A stretch of DNA of 64,000 nucleotides from Venturia oleaginea (GCA_013176395.1 JABMLP010000020.1:682001-746000); one strand, 5' to 3'. Positions 1 to 11,109 are shown, numbered from the stretch's first letter. Notes: generated by a model not told the origin, from the letters alone. Made by a program: numbers and translations.

Positions 1-155
1 AGGACAACCACGATACGCTTTTCTTCCGCGCCACTTATGCCGCCGCTCCATTTGAGAAGATTGAAGAAGCTATTCGACGATTTGGTGAGGCTGTGAGGGA
101 GAGCTTCGGACTGCTCAAGAATGGGAGCAATGGAGCCGAAAAGTCTGAAAAGTGA
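1..155 (+). CDS. Aminotransferase (class I/II, PLP), C-terminal end only
   Basis: Only the last 50 codons are in the window, read in frame from base 3 to the TGA at 153-155; the gene starts upstream. The peptide has an FFRATYAAAPFEKIEEAIRR segment followed by an FGEAVRESFGL-like helix. This resembles the C-terminal small domain of fold-type I aminotransferases of the Aro8/alpha-aminoadipate/kynurenine group, where a 'seen as FLR/FRxxFA..P..KIEEGIKRFG' ending is usual. The PLP lysine and the substrate-binding core lie outside the window, so the substrate is unknown. The last dozen residues are a low-complexity, Ser/Glu/Lys-rich tail. The family call is inferred from a short stretch and is only moderately sure. 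Confidence 0.55.
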   Translation, partial: DNHDTLFFRATYAAAPFEKIEEAIRRFGEAVRESFGLLKNGSNGAEKSEK

Positions 156-702
156 TGTGGTGGGCAATTGAGATTATGAACGATGGCATTATGGACTGCT
201 AAGTTGATCTACACGCGTGAAGCTTGTGAATAAGTGTATAGCCCTCACTTTTAAATAGACTGGTGAGGTTCGTCAAGATGATCCTAGATTTCGATTTCAT
301 CCCCTTCTGAGGTCTGCATGCCGACATCCCTGTTGTGCATGCGCCTGTTCTAATCGTGCCGGAACATGCCATTGCTAGTTGAGCTTGAGGCTATAATCGA
401 TGCCAGACAGTTGTGAGTGCTTCCGGAAGAAAAACAATCCTCCAAAGCGTGAAAGGGGGCTTCGAGATGATGCTTTATGGGTCCATTGCTTGCATTTGGC
501 CTGGATTAAGTCTGAAAAAGGATCCATCGTGAAGTTGATTTCCAAGTACATTGTAAGTGTCTCCATCTGTTTGATACATGGGCGTGTCCTAACCATACAC
601 ATACAGATACACGCTCCATACATATGCTCCTTTTGCATTCATCCCAAGAAAACGCCTAGCCTTCTTTTCCCAAAGAAGTGCCATATTGCACAGGTATCTC
701 GC
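156..702. other. Intergenic, convergent 3' ends
   Basis: This lies between the stop of the plus-strand aminotransferase and the stop of the minus-strand OST2 gene, so it should hold two 3' UTRs. An open frame on the plus strand (from 400) runs antisense into OST2 and shows no family features. I see no RNA gene or repeat. Confidence 0.5.
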
Positions 703-1353
703 TCAATTGATAAAGTTTACGCAGAAGAAATGAAGAAGCATGCTGCCGAAGATGAAATCCGCGAATGCCCTGTGAGACTGTCAGTAGTTGTCCATGTGGT
801 GGGAGATGTTTCCTCGCGATTGGCGAGGGGATCCGCCATTTTTGGGGAGTAGAAGACTGACCGTTCGTCTGATATACTCTTGAATTCTTCGCGATTCTCG
901 GGGTTTGTTTGCATGCGGAGGGAGGCGGTGAGGACGAATTGGCCGACTGTGGAGCTGAAGCCAGCGAGGAAGGCGTTGAAAGGCTGGGATTGAATCCATC
1001 AGTACGGACTTCTACACACATTGATCATTCCTGCATTGTCATCCTTTCTCTTTTGCAATTTCCATCTGTCCAATCCTACAATCCATGGATGTAACGAGTA
1101 AACTCACAAAGTTACCAGCAATCACGCAATACACGAATTGTAGAGCTCCAACCACCGCCAGAAATGCCATGAAAGCGTCAAGAAGCTTCACCCGCTGCGG
1201 TGTTTTGTTCACGTAGTTCTTCCATATTCCATCGACGATTTGCTGGGCGGAGGAGGTGTTCTTGGAGCTCGTTGATGGGCGGGAGACTGGTGGTGTGGAC
1301 GTGACAACGGGTGCGGACGTCGAAGGGGTTTGTTCGCGCTTTCTTGGGGCCAT
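703..1353 (-). CDS. OST2: Oligosaccharyltransferase subunit OST2/DAD1
   Basis: The spliced product has 144 residues; exons on the minus strand are 1353-1108, 983-862 and 769-703. It is the small DAD1/Ost2 subunit of the oligosaccharyltransferase complex in the ER membrane, which transfers the lipid-linked glycan to asparagine. The signature runs through all exons: KTPQRVKLLDAF early, FVYCVIAGNFPFNAFLAGF across intron 1, GQFVLTASLRMQ in exon 2 and RAFADFIFGSMLLHFFCVNF at the end. Three hydrophobic segments fit the family. The N-terminal 45 residues are Ser/Thr/Pro-rich and variable. An upstream in-frame ATG exists, but the start at 1353 (MAPRK) gives the usual length. It is transcribed away from the TMEM14-like gene, 215 bp off. 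Confidence 0.93.
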
Positions 1354-1568
1354 GTTGACGGTATTGTCGGGTCTGTATTGTTTATGGTGAATTTGTCGTT
1401 GTCGTGCTTCCCGTAAGGACACTTTTGGCACTTCGCGAGCGAGCGATGTATGGACCCCTGGTTCGGATTGTGGAGACCTCGATTACGACAGTAAGCTCGA
1501 CTTCGGCCTCGACAACAACCTCTACTACATATACTTCCAATCCCTAACAACAAGACCAATTCGCAATA
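1354..1568. promoter_or_regulatory. Short divergent promoter region OST2 / TMEM14-like gene
   Basis: The two start codons are only 215 bp apart and point outward, so this DNA must carry both 5' UTRs and both promoters. No clear TATA box was picked out. The role is inferred from gene geometry only. Confidence 0.5.
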
Positions 1569-2079
1569 ATGGTAAGCTGGCCCCCGATTTCTCGGTGTCC
1601 ATACGCCAACTTCAATTCCTCACGCGCAACCTCATCCGCCGATTCCATAGCTTCTCCGCAATTCTCAGCCTCATGCTCCCCTTAAACACTAGCTAACAAC
1701 ATCAGTCCCAAGACCAAATCGCCCTTCTCGTCGGCTTCCTCGTCGCCGGTGGAGGAATCACGGGATACGTTCGCACTGGATCAATTCCCTCAGTCGTCGC
1801 CGGTTGCTCCGTCGGCCTTCTTGTTCGTCATTTTCCCTCACCCGGATATATAAATTCAAAGACTAACGATTACGTTTCCAGTACGTCCTCGGCGGTCTCC
1901 GAATCCGTAATCGCCAACCTTATGGCGTCGAGCTTGCCCTACTCGCTTCCGTCGTTTTGGCTGGATCTTCCATTCCAAGAGCTATTAAGAGTGGAAAGCC
2001 ATTGCCTAGCTTGTTGAGCTTGATCGCTGTGTTTGGTCTGATTAACTTTGGGCTCGCTTTCCAGAACAGAGTCAGATGA
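1569..2079 (+). CDS. TMEM14 family small membrane protein
   Basis: The exons are 1569-1571 (the ATG alone), 1706-1822 and 1882-2079, giving 105 residues. The product is almost all membrane: a first span with LLVGFLVAGGGITGYVRTGS, then SVVAGCSVGLLYVLGGLRI, a third around ELALLASVVLAGSSIPRAI and a last LLSLIAVFGLINFGLAF. This is the Gly-rich four-helix plan of TMEM14/UPF0136 (yeast YJR085C), small proteins of mitochondrial or secretory membranes. In animals TMEM14C is tied to porphyrin transport; a fungal role is not established. The odd point is the first coding exon, which holds only the start codon, followed by a 134-nt intron (GTAAGC...CAG). The second intron begins with a weak GTTCGT donor. 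The family call is firm, the first exon less so. Confidence 0.82.
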
Positions 2080-2525
2080 ATGGAGAGCGAACTATAAGGC
2101 ACCCTCGTGCCATTGAGTTGCATGTTGGGTTATAAAAGCAGATTTGAGGAGGAGCTGGTCTGCACAGGGCTTGATAATTTTGGGGGTTTATTGTTAGTAG
2201 GCTTGTAGGAATGTTATGGAAGGCATTCTAATGCACAGTATCAAAAGGTTCGCGGCAAGGCAGGCATATGATTAAGAAATTCGCCCTGGATTTAAAACTC
2301 GCTCAGTGGTCGGCTTTGACATCACGAGGCTGGCCAATGTACAGCTCTCTCGAGTGGACATGTCTGATTCCTTTGAACTCAGAAGTTTAAGAAGACCAAA
2401 AACATTGATGGCAACCTCCAGTCCTTCCAATGAGCTCGATCAGCTATCAATAATCATGGCACAGCGAGGTACCCAAGTCTCCGCCCTCCAACGTCGGCCT
2501 ATCATTTTTCAACGTCGTCAAATTG

Positions 2526-2592
2526 AGATCGATATTGATAGATGTCTGGCAAAGCTCATCACGAGAATTGACAGAAATGACAATATTGATCT
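2526..2592. repeat. Dispersed palindromic motif, copy 1
   Basis: The left arm reads AGATCGATATTGATAGATGT and is followed by CTGGC. The right arm, in reverse complement, begins AGATCAATATTGTCA, matching the left at about 12 of 15 bases. The same left arm plus CTGG occurs at 2848, 5377 and 54545. Confidence 0.5.
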
Positions 2593-2845
2593 AGAGTCGA
2601 GAGACTTTTTAAATCTAATAGTACCTTCGGTTTCGAGATACTTGAGGAGAGAGGGACTCGGAATTGAAGACACCGCGAGATGGCAGTGACATGACGACCT
2701 GAATCGACCTCTAGAATTAACACCACCAACAAGCCTCCCATCCAGGAGCAGACAGTGAGACGAGCACAGCAAGCGGGGTGGTTCCTTTCATTCTCTTCAA
2801 CGCTGCGGTCGCCGAACTGATTCTTTTTTGAGGATGGTCGATTTC

Positions 2846-2903
2846 AGATCGATATTGATAAAATTCTGGCAATTGCCGATTTTATGGTTGCCAGAAATTA
2901 ACT
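2846..2903. repeat. Dispersed palindromic motif, copy 2
   Basis: It begins AGATCGATATTGATAAAATT, then CTGGCAATT. The right side carries TTGCCAGAAATT, the inverse of the AAATTCTGGCAA box, so the inner arms pair well. The outer GATATCGAT arm is missing on the right. Confidence 0.5.
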
Positions 2904-3061
2904 GCCATACGGTCTCGAGCTGAGGGGATATAATTAGTAAAAGTAACCAGCCTGGGTCACCCTTTCAGCAAAATGATCTTACTTAAGGATCTACATCGTC
3001 AGTTCTCCTGGAACCTTGCGGGCGACAGCGGACGAGAGAGAGAGAGTTCGATTATCATTAC

Positions 3062-5079
3062 CTACATGCCACCAGCCGCTTCATAGAATCTCTCAATCAT
3101 CCTTCCGAACCAAGTCCCTTCCCAAACCTGACCACTAACCTCAGGACCTTGATAAACGTGTTCCTCCGCCCAAGGGATAGGCGTCCACGCCATGCTATCC
3201 ATCCACATAGCGTTGATCCACAGCGCTACGAACAGTGCCACCACCAGAATACCAACCAAGATTCTAACAAGCCACCCGAAGATAGTGAGTGGACGATGAA
3301 TCTCGTCAATCTCCTTCTTCTCCTTTGAAGTTGAGCTGATAGCCGGTTCTAGCACGCCGCCGGCAGGCCATGGGACCCCGAGGCCCTGATCTCGGAGGAT
3401 CTGCGTTGCAACAATCTTTCCGCCAGCAAGACAAATTGGAACACCAGTGCCCGGATGCGTACTTGCGCCAACAAAGTACAGACCCTTGATACCGCCCTCG
3501 TGTCTAGTTTTCGGCCTGAACGAGAGGACGTTGAAAAAGCTGTGACTTAGACCCAGAATGGCCCCGCGATCGAGATTGAATGTTTGCTTCCATGTAAGCG
3601 GGTCGTTGGTTTGCTCGTGGACGATGAGCGGACCCAAATCAACTCCTATCCGGGACTGAATGGTTTTCAACACCTGAGCCCGTGCACGTGACCGTAGTGT
3701 GGGCCAGTCCTGGTTCGTCTTCCCGGGAGAATCTAGGGATCCATTGTGGGTTGCTGAAGCGTCAGAGATAAGATGCCCTACAGGAACAAGAATGACTATA
3801 GTGTCACATCCAGGAGGTGCGGCCGTGGGATCAACACGACTTGGTACGTTGACGTAGAAGGATGGATCTTGGGGAATCAAGTGATCTTTGAAGATTGAAT
3901 CAAAGCTGTTCTTGTATTCGTCTGCTAGGAAGATGTTATGTGCTGAGAGCTCAGGAACTGTCCGGGAAAGGCCCCAGTAGAACGACAGAGAGGAGCACGA
4001 TGTATCACGCTTGTTGAGTTTCTTCGCATACGATGTAGGCGGTAAGAGGTTGTTGTAAGCATAGATGAGATCGGCATTGCAGACGACCGTGTCTGCGGTG
4101 AGGATTGTTCCATCTTCGAGCACTACACCGGTCGCTTTCTTGTTATCTGTAGACAACGCGATCTTGGATATAGGGGTTGAGAGGCGGTATTCAACACCAA
4201 ATCGTTCTCCTACATTCACCAGGCCTTCAATCACCTAACAGTTCGTTAAACGAAACACATCCCTTCTGAAACAAGGGTATGCCTACCTTGTGAAAGCCAC
4301 CCTTGGGATACCAGATGCCCTCAGCCAGCTCTGTGTATTGCAACAAACTATACGTGCCAGGGGCATCAAACGGACTCATGCCCATGTACATGCTTCCAAA
4401 TGTGAAGACCCTCCTCATTCTCTCTGTCCAAAAATATCTACTCGCTCTCGAGTAAATGCTTTCGAATGGATGCAACGCGATCAGGTGCCTCAAAAAGGAA
4501 GGCCTACACATACTTAGCAGCGATGTGAAGTTCTTCCTCAGCACATGTGTAACACTGAGTTCATAGTGCTTATGCGACTCGTCGAGGAATGCCAGATATC
4601 GCTCAAATCCATCTTTGCCTTCCCATCTCTCAATCTCGGTCTTCATTGTCACAAGATCCGTGGAGAGCTGGAAGTTCTCGCCATCGCCGAACCATATGTT
4701 GTAGTTGGGGGCGCATTGCACAATATCGACGCCTTCGTTTAAGAGAGTTGTGTCGAGGTCGCGATATGTTTCGGCGAAGAGATGAGGAAGTAGGAGGAGG
4801 GACGGTCCTTGGTCGAAGCGCTATTTGGGTCAGCCTGGGACCAAAGAAAGCAGTGTGGATGTTGTACGTAGCCTTCATGGTGGAGCAGAGAGCAGCGCCC
4901 ACCTGTGAAGTCGTTCTTCTCCACTACCGTGACCTTGAAGCCAGCTTTCGCGAGGCGAGCCGCTGTCGAGACACCGCCGACTCCAGCTCCTGAAAGTTCA
5001 CTTGTCAGCTTGATCTATGCGTGCAGGAGGGAGCATCACCAATTATAATGGCCGTCTTCAGATTCGTCTTTTCTGTCAT
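3062..5079 (-). CDS. carB: Phytoene desaturase (carotenoid pathway)
   Basis: The exons are 5079-5040, 4989-4868, 4820-4287 and 4234-3062, giving 622 residues. The enzyme introduces several double bases' worth of unsaturation into phytoene, using FAD, at a membrane. The N-terminal dinucleotide-binding turn AIIIGAGVGG (residues 10-19) is split by intron 1, and VVEKNDFTGGRCS follows. RFDQGPSLLLLP opens exon 3, YPKGGFHKVIEGL spans intron 3, and the C-terminal carotene-desaturase box appears as GLYFVGASTHPGTGVPI. A final hydrophobic helix (about residues 555-580) is typical of fungal CrtI/Al-1/CarB. The length fits al-1-type enzymes. It lies 1.1 kb upstream of carRA in the same orientation, with one small gene between. 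Fungal homologues make lycopene or 3,4-didehydrolycopene; the number of desaturations cannot be read here. Confidence 0.95.
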
Positions 5080-5526
5080 AGTCACTCTCAGAGTCTCGAC
5101 ATGGCAGGATGTAGGTACGCACTATGAGTGCTCTATCCTGTCGGAACAAGACAAGCTATCGAGTAGCGCGTCATGACTTGCTCCAGCTGTCACATGCGAG
5201 CCTTGCGCACATACAGCACAATACTACTCCTTGCATTATTATTCCGACTCTTCCGTCTTTTTTTCAAGGCTGGGGAAATCGCGAGGACACGCACAACACC
5301 GTCTACTCGTTCGCCAGGGCACAGTGGGTTGATCAACACCTGAACTCAAATTCAAACCGCTCACGTTCAGTCGGTCATCGATATCGATGATTATCTGGCC
5401 ATGTTCTATATTCAGATCGTGAAAAATTTATCGATAACAATGTCAGGATGAAATATGAAAGAAAAAAGATGAATTAAAAATGTAGAAAGCTGGATGGTGG
5501 CTACCCCTACTCACTCACTCACTCAC
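5080..5526. other. Intergenic upstream of carB
   Basis: This is the promoter side of carB and the 3' side of the small Cys-rich gene. It holds palindrome copy 3 (about 5375-5442) and the start of a CACT microsatellite. A plus-strand frame at 5124-5390 has no family features. Confidence 0.45.
5375..5442. repeat. Dispersed palindromic motif, copy 3
   Basis: The left arm is CATCGATATCGATGATTAT followed by CTGGCC. A partial right arm TTTATCGATAACAATG lies about 30 nt further on. It sits roughly 300 bp upstream of the carB start codon. Confidence 0.5.
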
Positions 5527-5531
5527 TCACT
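5510..5531. repeat. (CACT)n microsatellite
   Basis: There are five to six direct CACT units just outside the stop codon of the small Cys-rich gene. A C/T-rich TCCTCCC-type tract follows inside that gene and encodes its Gly-Glu repeats. Confidence 0.8.
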
Positions 5532-5757
5532 CCACCTCCTTCCTTTCATTAGTTAACTGCTCGATCTCTCTCTCCTTCTCTCCTCCCTCCTTTCCTCCCT
5601 CCTCTCCTCCCTCCTCCCCTCCCTCCTCACCATGCATCACTTCCTCGCAATTGTCGCAATGATGATGATAACAGATATCACAGCTTCCAGTAACCCATGA
5701 GTATAAGCATTTGCAGACGCAGCACTCCCAGTAAGCCGGGATATCGATTTCGGGCAT
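5527..5757 (-). CDS. Small Cys-rich putative zinc-binding protein
   Basis: A single exon of 76 codons. The first half has paired cysteines, WECCVCKCLYSW then CDICYHHHCDNC, arranged like a short zinc ribbon as in many unnamed small fungal proteins with C-x2-C pairs. The second half is a run of Gly-Gly-Glu-Glu units followed by a charged tail, and these units come from a simple DNA tract, so the C-terminus may vary between strains. There is no signal peptide or membrane segment. It sits between carB and carRA, all on the minus strand. No carotenoid function is known for such a protein, and co-regulation with the cluster is only a possibility. I do not recognise a named family. The Cys pattern favours a real gene. 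Confidence 0.5.
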   Translation of the reverse strand: MPEIDIPAYWECCVCKCLYSWVTGSCDICYHHHCDNCEEVMHGEEGGEEGGEEGGKEGGEKEREIEQLTNERKEVE

Positions 5758-6225
5758 GGTGTGTCGCCTTCAGCTTTTAAATTTGTAGGAATAGAGGTTT
5801 GGTTGGGTATGTAGAATACCTGTTTTAGGGTAAGGTAAGTTGTTTTTAGATTATGGCTGTGGTTATGGTTGTTGCTTGAGTCGTGTATAGTTAATAGCGC
5901 TTTAAGTAAAAGTACTACCTAGGGGATAGATGGTAAGGATAAGGTTGTTTTATAGCTCTCTTAGAGATAGTAATACGTAAGTATGGACCTAACCGTCACC
6001 CGCTTCGCTCCAGCTGACACTGCCGTGTTACCTTTGCCCTATGTTTTTTCAGTCACAAGCTCCCACCAAGACTGCCTCAGTCGGGTAATGTTAGGCGGGC
6101 GGTTGGGTGGCCTGCTCATAGTATCCACAGTGGAGTAGATGCCAGCTCATTCAACGTCGCAAAACCTTCATTAACTACAATCGGGTATCACCAATAATTA
6201 CATTAAATATCATAATTCAACAACA
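5758..6225. other. Intergenic between small Cys-rich gene and carRA
   Basis: Fairly AT-rich DNA holding the promoter of the small gene and the 3' UTR of carRA. No coding frame, repeat or RNA gene is evident. Confidence 0.45.
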
Positions 6226-8163
6226 TCATTGGCTCAATGCTCGCCATGCCACCATAATTCTTCGCAGCTTCGGTACTGTTGCTCTCCCCCGCTTGGTAGG
6301 AAACTTCCCTTCACCTAGGACTCTCCCAATCTCCATATAACTTTCAACAGCAACCCGCATCGGTCCTTTGGCCTGGCACGGTAACTTGTCGAGGGCGTCT
6401 TTGGAGTCTTCATACATTTTGAAGGCTCGTTCCAGTAGTCTCTTCCGCAATGATTCTATCCGAGAGCCTTGCGGATTTTTGATCACATCTTCCTGGGTAA
6501 GACCTTCGTCTCGCAGCCACTGGAAAGGAATGTACACTCGGTTCATTCCAGCGTCTACAGAGATGTCGCGCGAAATGTTGACGTATTGCAGGGCAATGCC
6601 CATTGCTGCTCCAGCCCGAAGGATACAGTTCCGATCCTCAAGACTCGTCTGATGAGGACAATCCGCGAAAACGAGATCGAGACACAGCTCAGCGACAGTC
6701 CCCGCAACCCTGGCTCCATAAAGATCTAAGTCTGCCTCGGTTTCGATGGGATACCTTTCACTTTCGGCGGCCGCAGAAAATTCAAGATCCGTTTCAAAGC
6801 CTTTGAGTAAGTCATAGAGAGGCTGCTTGGACAGTATCCAGGTTGGCAGCATTAAAAGAGCAGATCTCGCTTTTGCTGGGAAGTTTTTCTCCACGAAGTC
6901 CCGAATGGAGTCGCGACCAACCTCGGCATTGTAATTCATGTCAAGATATTCCTTCAACTTGTCAATCCACATGCTGGCTTCTTCTACCGACTCTGTGTCG
7001 TCCACCAGATCATCTGCAACTCTACAGAACGAGTACAGAATAATCAAGTCGATCCTCAGCTTCCCTTGAAATGCACCCGATGCTAAGTAGAAGCTGCGAC
7101 TCTTTGTCCTTAGACGAGACACTGCCTCCTGGAGCCCACTTAACCTTTCTTCGTCGTATTGCGAGACCGGCTTCAAGAGAGCCTCCATGAGTAAAATGGC
7201 GGACGGAAAATGTGGAGCGACCCAATTAGGCGGACAGAATGTATGCAGAACAGCGAGGGCATTATCGAACGCAGCCATGCCAAACACGATCAGCATGTTT
7301 GTCGCCAAAAAGAAGAAGGCTTCCTCAATTTCCAGTCCTGGCCAAAGGTGAAACCCGAATTTGGTTCCAATCTCAATCACCCAAGTGCCTCTTCGTAGAG
7401 CAAGTGTGTCAACGACCCAGAGATATATTGTAGGTAACACGATCGGGAGCACCGTATTCGTCCAGGGGAGTCCGATGAGAAATTGATATGCTAACGTCCT
7501 GGCCAGTGTCAGGTCGATTCACAAGACAGTCGTAAACAAGACCTACCATAAGAACAGCAGGAAAGGGAAAGCCCAGCCAACTATCAGCCCCATGTATGTC
7601 CCAGTGCCTCCAATATTGAGCATGACCCAGGCTGCGCTCAAGCCTAGCACCAGCACAGCCTGTCCTGTATGTTTTTGAAGCCGCCATCGTGGTGTGCGTG
7701 AGCCAAGTGGACTGTCTCTTGGTCGCTCTGAGCTCAAATAGATGGAATGGAAGGTAGGCTTGTTGAATATCAGGTACAGGAGAGAAGTGGTATATGTTTG
7801 GATGACAAAGAAGAAAACCTCTTCGGCAGGAATGTCAAACAAGGTCGGACCAACGATGGCGTTTGGAGGATAGGTCCAAATTTGATTTCGTATCAGATAC
7901 GAATCCCATGGTATTGTTGAGGCGACAGCAATCTTGAATTTGAATCAGCAGAGTTGAGACAGGCAGAAGGAGGTCCCTGACAGTGGTGAGGAAAAGAATT
8001 TTGTAAACATCGAGATATGTCATCAACGGGCGATACAGGATTGACAGGGCAATCGCGGGCGGAATCGTGTATTTGACATGACTGACGTGAAGATCAGTTT
8101 GGGAGGCTTCGGGGGTGGAAGCAATGATTGGTAAACTTACACAAGAGCATAGTCACAACCCAT
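6226..8163 (-). CDS. carRA: Bifunctional lycopene cyclase / phytoene synthase
   Basis: The exons are 8163-8141, 8081-7982, 7932-7547 and 7498-6226, giving 593 residues, close to al-2/CarRA. The N-terminal half is a multi-helix membrane cyclase with the two acidic boxes PAEEVFFF (residues 76-83) and EIEEAFFF (226-233) expected for heterodimeric-type lycopene cyclases fused in tandem. The C-terminal half is the phytoene synthase that condenses two GGPP. It has the Asp-rich DDLVDD box at 332-337 after FCRVA, a LYGARVAGTVAELCLD segment, and YVNISRDISVDAGMNR near the second Mg-binding site. Splice junctions were fixed by the conserved IPWDSYLI and LAYQFLIGLPW stretches. It is divergent from carX with a 763-bp shared upstream region, as in Fusarium. 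Confidence 0.96.
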
Positions 8164-8926
8164 GGCGCAAAAGGAGGTTGTATCACCTAGCCATGAGGAC
8201 GCGAACCCTTTGAATTAGCAGCAGAGCTGCAGGCACGAAAGACACGCGGAACGGCGGAAGCTTAGCAACGTCAGCCAGTCTGAAGACAAGTTGGATCTGG
8301 GAATTGGTTGGGAATCGCACCTGGAGTACTCGTAGCTCAGGTGGAAGGATCCGCATCCGCCGATGATGAAGGAACGTCATCATTGCCGAAAGTGGAACCG
8401 CAAAAGCCGTGTCGCTTGGCTGGCTGTGCCCTGTACCGTGTACGGCTTTCCGGCACTAGGCTCTATTTAGAACAACAATAACAAACATTTCTTTGGCAAT
8501 TACCAATCATTCAAGTCACGGGTTCCTTTGCTGGAATGTATTCAAGGACACCGTGAGGGGATGACAGTGCCGTGCAATCACATCTGCATGCAGTGAATGT
8601 GGAGCGAGGCCTAGGTAACGATCAATGGACGGCCCACTTTTCGTGGCCACCTCCGACATGTTCCCGCCTTGCCCCATCAAGAACCATCGACACATGATCA
8701 TTATACTAGCATTCATGAATCGCCTCATCCCATCGGGCACAGGCATCATTTTGCATGAGGGGATCACTCCGTCATCATTGTTGCCATGACTGTCTCGGCC
8801 GCTCTCCTTCGGTCCTTCCAACCATTGATTGTATCTGTCTGAACCTCTGCTCACGTCTCGAGATGAAGTGAATTCATCAATGAAGGCTTTGGATCAACTA
8901 CGGCCCCTTCATCCTTTGCGTTGAGA
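8164..8926. promoter_or_regulatory. Shared divergent promoter of carRA and carX
   Basis: 763 bp between outward-facing start codons. In Fusarium and related fungi this pair is light-induced and co-regulated from the same kind of interval; that regulation is known for the family, not shown here. Long open frames exist on the minus strand, but none has protein-family features. Specific light-response elements could not be assigned by eye. Confidence 0.6.
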
Positions 8927-11109
8927 ATGCCCATTGCAGAGCTGAGAAGGGACAGACACCCGTACGATCCATCCCAGTGGTCCATTGGAGGCTTCACTAA
9001 CCATCAATCAGATATCTCTCTGGCAATTTTGCACCAATACATCAAACAAAGACACTCACGCCTTGTTCATACTCTGGCCGTATCCCGCAGGAGCTCGCTG
9101 GGGGACAGTATGTAAGAAATGGTGGAAACCCATTTTCCAATGAAGATTTGGCCCGCGACGCTCACTGGTTCGATGGGGACGGTATGGTCTCCGGCGTTGC
9201 CTTTCAGAGATCACCGGAAACTGCTGGAGAAATCGTTCCAGAATTTGTGAATCAGTTCATTCTGACCGACTGTTTGCTGGCCAGCATCTCGTCCCCGACT
9301 CTGAAATCACCTATACTGCCAAGTATAGCCACTCTTGTGAATCCTGCTTCAAGTTTGGTGAAAATCATCCTTCGAATTTTCAGGACTCTTCTTCTGGTCC
9401 TGTTGTCTCATCTGCCAGGATCCAAGCAGCCGGTTAAAAAGATCAGTGTCGCTAACACTGCCGTTTACTTTCACGATGGACGGGCGTTGGCCAGCTGCGA
9501 GAGTGGACCTCCTATCAGACTCCAACTTCCAGGCCTGGAAACTATAGGGTGGTACAATGGTCACGAGGCTGAGGGGGAGCTTGGCGTGAAGAGCATGGAA
9601 CCGGGATTTGGTGGAGAAGGAGTGCTCAGTTTCATGAATGAATGGACCACTGGACATCCAAAGGTCGATCCAATGACCCAAGAACTGGTTGTGTATCATT
9701 GCACCTTCATTGCACCTTATGTCCACTATTCTATTATCCCATCGGCATCCTCACCAAGACAGGAAAAGATTCTCAACGCTACAGTGCCAGGCATGTCTAG
9801 CGCGAAGATGATACATGACTTTGGAGTCTCTCGCCAGCACACCGTACTTATGGATCTTCCACTTACCCTCGATCCGTTCAATCTGATAAAGAACAAACCC
9901 GTGGTGGCTTACGACTCTTCGAAGCCATCGCGATTCGGCGTCTTTCCACGATATGACCCTTCGAGCATTCGTTGGTTCGAGACTTCCGCTTGTTGTATTT
10001 TCCATACAGCAAATACTTGGGACGACGAGGACAACCAAGGAAACTTAAAAGCTGTGAACATGATGGCGTGTCGCCTGACTTCGGCCACGCTCGTTTTCAG
10101 TGCTGGTAACATCGCTGCTCCGCAGCCAACTCGGAAGACGATTGAACAAGTGAAAAAGGCCATGCCTTTCTTTGAAAAATACGACTACGATCGAATTTTC
10201 CACGGGATCGATGGAGAGGACAAGGCTGAAGATGAAGCCGGTGATCATGGTCCTTATTTCTCCGACTATGTATTCGATCGAGCTGGTGCCCTCGAATCAA
10301 CTGAGATCGAAACCACTCCCTTGCTACCGAAAACTCTATCGCCTAGCGCTCCATCTGTGGATCCAGATGTTGAGGAGGATCAATGTCGATTGTATTATTA
10401 TCGCTTCGACATGTCGCCAAGCACGGACGGCAATGACAACGTCATAACGCATCAATTCGCTCTATCCGCTATACCATTCGAGTTTCCGACCATGAATCCA
10501 GCTAAAGAGATGTCTTCGGCACGTTATATCTACGGATGTAGTGTCTTGACTTCTTCGTTCGGAGCTGCGTTAGGAAAGGCAGCCAAGATCGATGTGATAG
10601 CCAAGATCGATGCCGCAGAGCTCGTTACTCGAGGCATGCAAAAGCCACCACGAGCGGTGACCGGATGTGTCGACATGAGAAACATTGCCCAAGTCTTGCT
10701 GGACAATGAAGTGAATCCCAAGGATCCCGTGCGTTGCTTCCGCATGCCATCGGGATGGTACGCACAAGAAGCACGATTCGTATCATACACGAATCCTACA
10801 AATGAGGATGATGGGTTTCTTCTATTCTACGCATTTGACGAATCGCAATTAGATTCCGATGGCGAATGTCCTTCGTCCGCCACATCTGAACTTTGGGCCT
10901 TGGATGCAAGGGATATGAGTACGATTATCTGTCGTATAACCTTGCCGCAAAGAGTGCCTTACGGTTTGCACGGCAACTGGTTCACAGAGGAACAGATCAA
11001 GGCACAAAGGGAGGTCGGGAAGTTCAGAGAAATTCCTGTGGTCAAGCCTAGGGATGAGCGTACTTTCGTGGATAACTGGAGAAACAGAACGATCAGCGTT
11101 TTAGGGTGA
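8927..11109 (+). CDS. carX: Retinal-forming carotenoid cleavage oxygenase
   Basis: The exons are 8927-8961 and 9012-11109, giving 710 residues. The enzyme is a non-haem iron dioxygenase that splits beta-carotene or torulene-type carotenoids to retinal. The 50-nt intron restores the conserved HPYLSGNFAPI opening, and GGQYVRNGGNP and DAHWFDGDGM follow. The four iron-ligand histidines are visible in their usual contexts: TTGHPKVDP (about 227), MIHDFGVS (280), IFHTANTWDD (343) and PYGLHGNW near the C-terminus (about 665). A hydrophobic stretch around residues 120-150 fits membrane contact. The start lies close to HPY, so the N-terminus is about 15 residues shorter than some homologues. Its place beside carRA, carB and an opsin supports the carX, retinal-supplying role over the torulene-cleaving carT. 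Confidence 0.94.

Larger units (their letters stand above)
2080..3061. other. Intergenic with two palindromic motif copies
   Basis: This holds the 3' ends of the TMEM14-like gene (plus) and of the phytoene desaturase (minus). One plus-strand frame, 2306-2689 (127 codons, many Arg/Ile/Asp), has no recognisable domain and contains one copy of the dispersed palindrome, so I do not call it a gene. Palindrome copies lie at about 2526-2592 and 2846-2903. A GAGAGA run precedes 3050. Confidence 0.5.

Noticed and set aside
400..1021. Frames of 121-150 codons on both strands over the OST2 3' end
   Set aside because: They overlap the well-supported OST2 exons 2 and 3 in other frames and have no family features.
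2306..2689. 127-codon plus-strand frame downstream of the TMEM14-like gene
   Set aside because: No recognisable domain, no clear promoter or splice context, and it contains a copy of the dispersed palindrome, so it looks like chance.
8516..8854. 112-codon minus-strand frame in the carRA/carX interval
   Set aside because: It lies in the divergent promoter region, has no domain, and is not conserved in any family I know.
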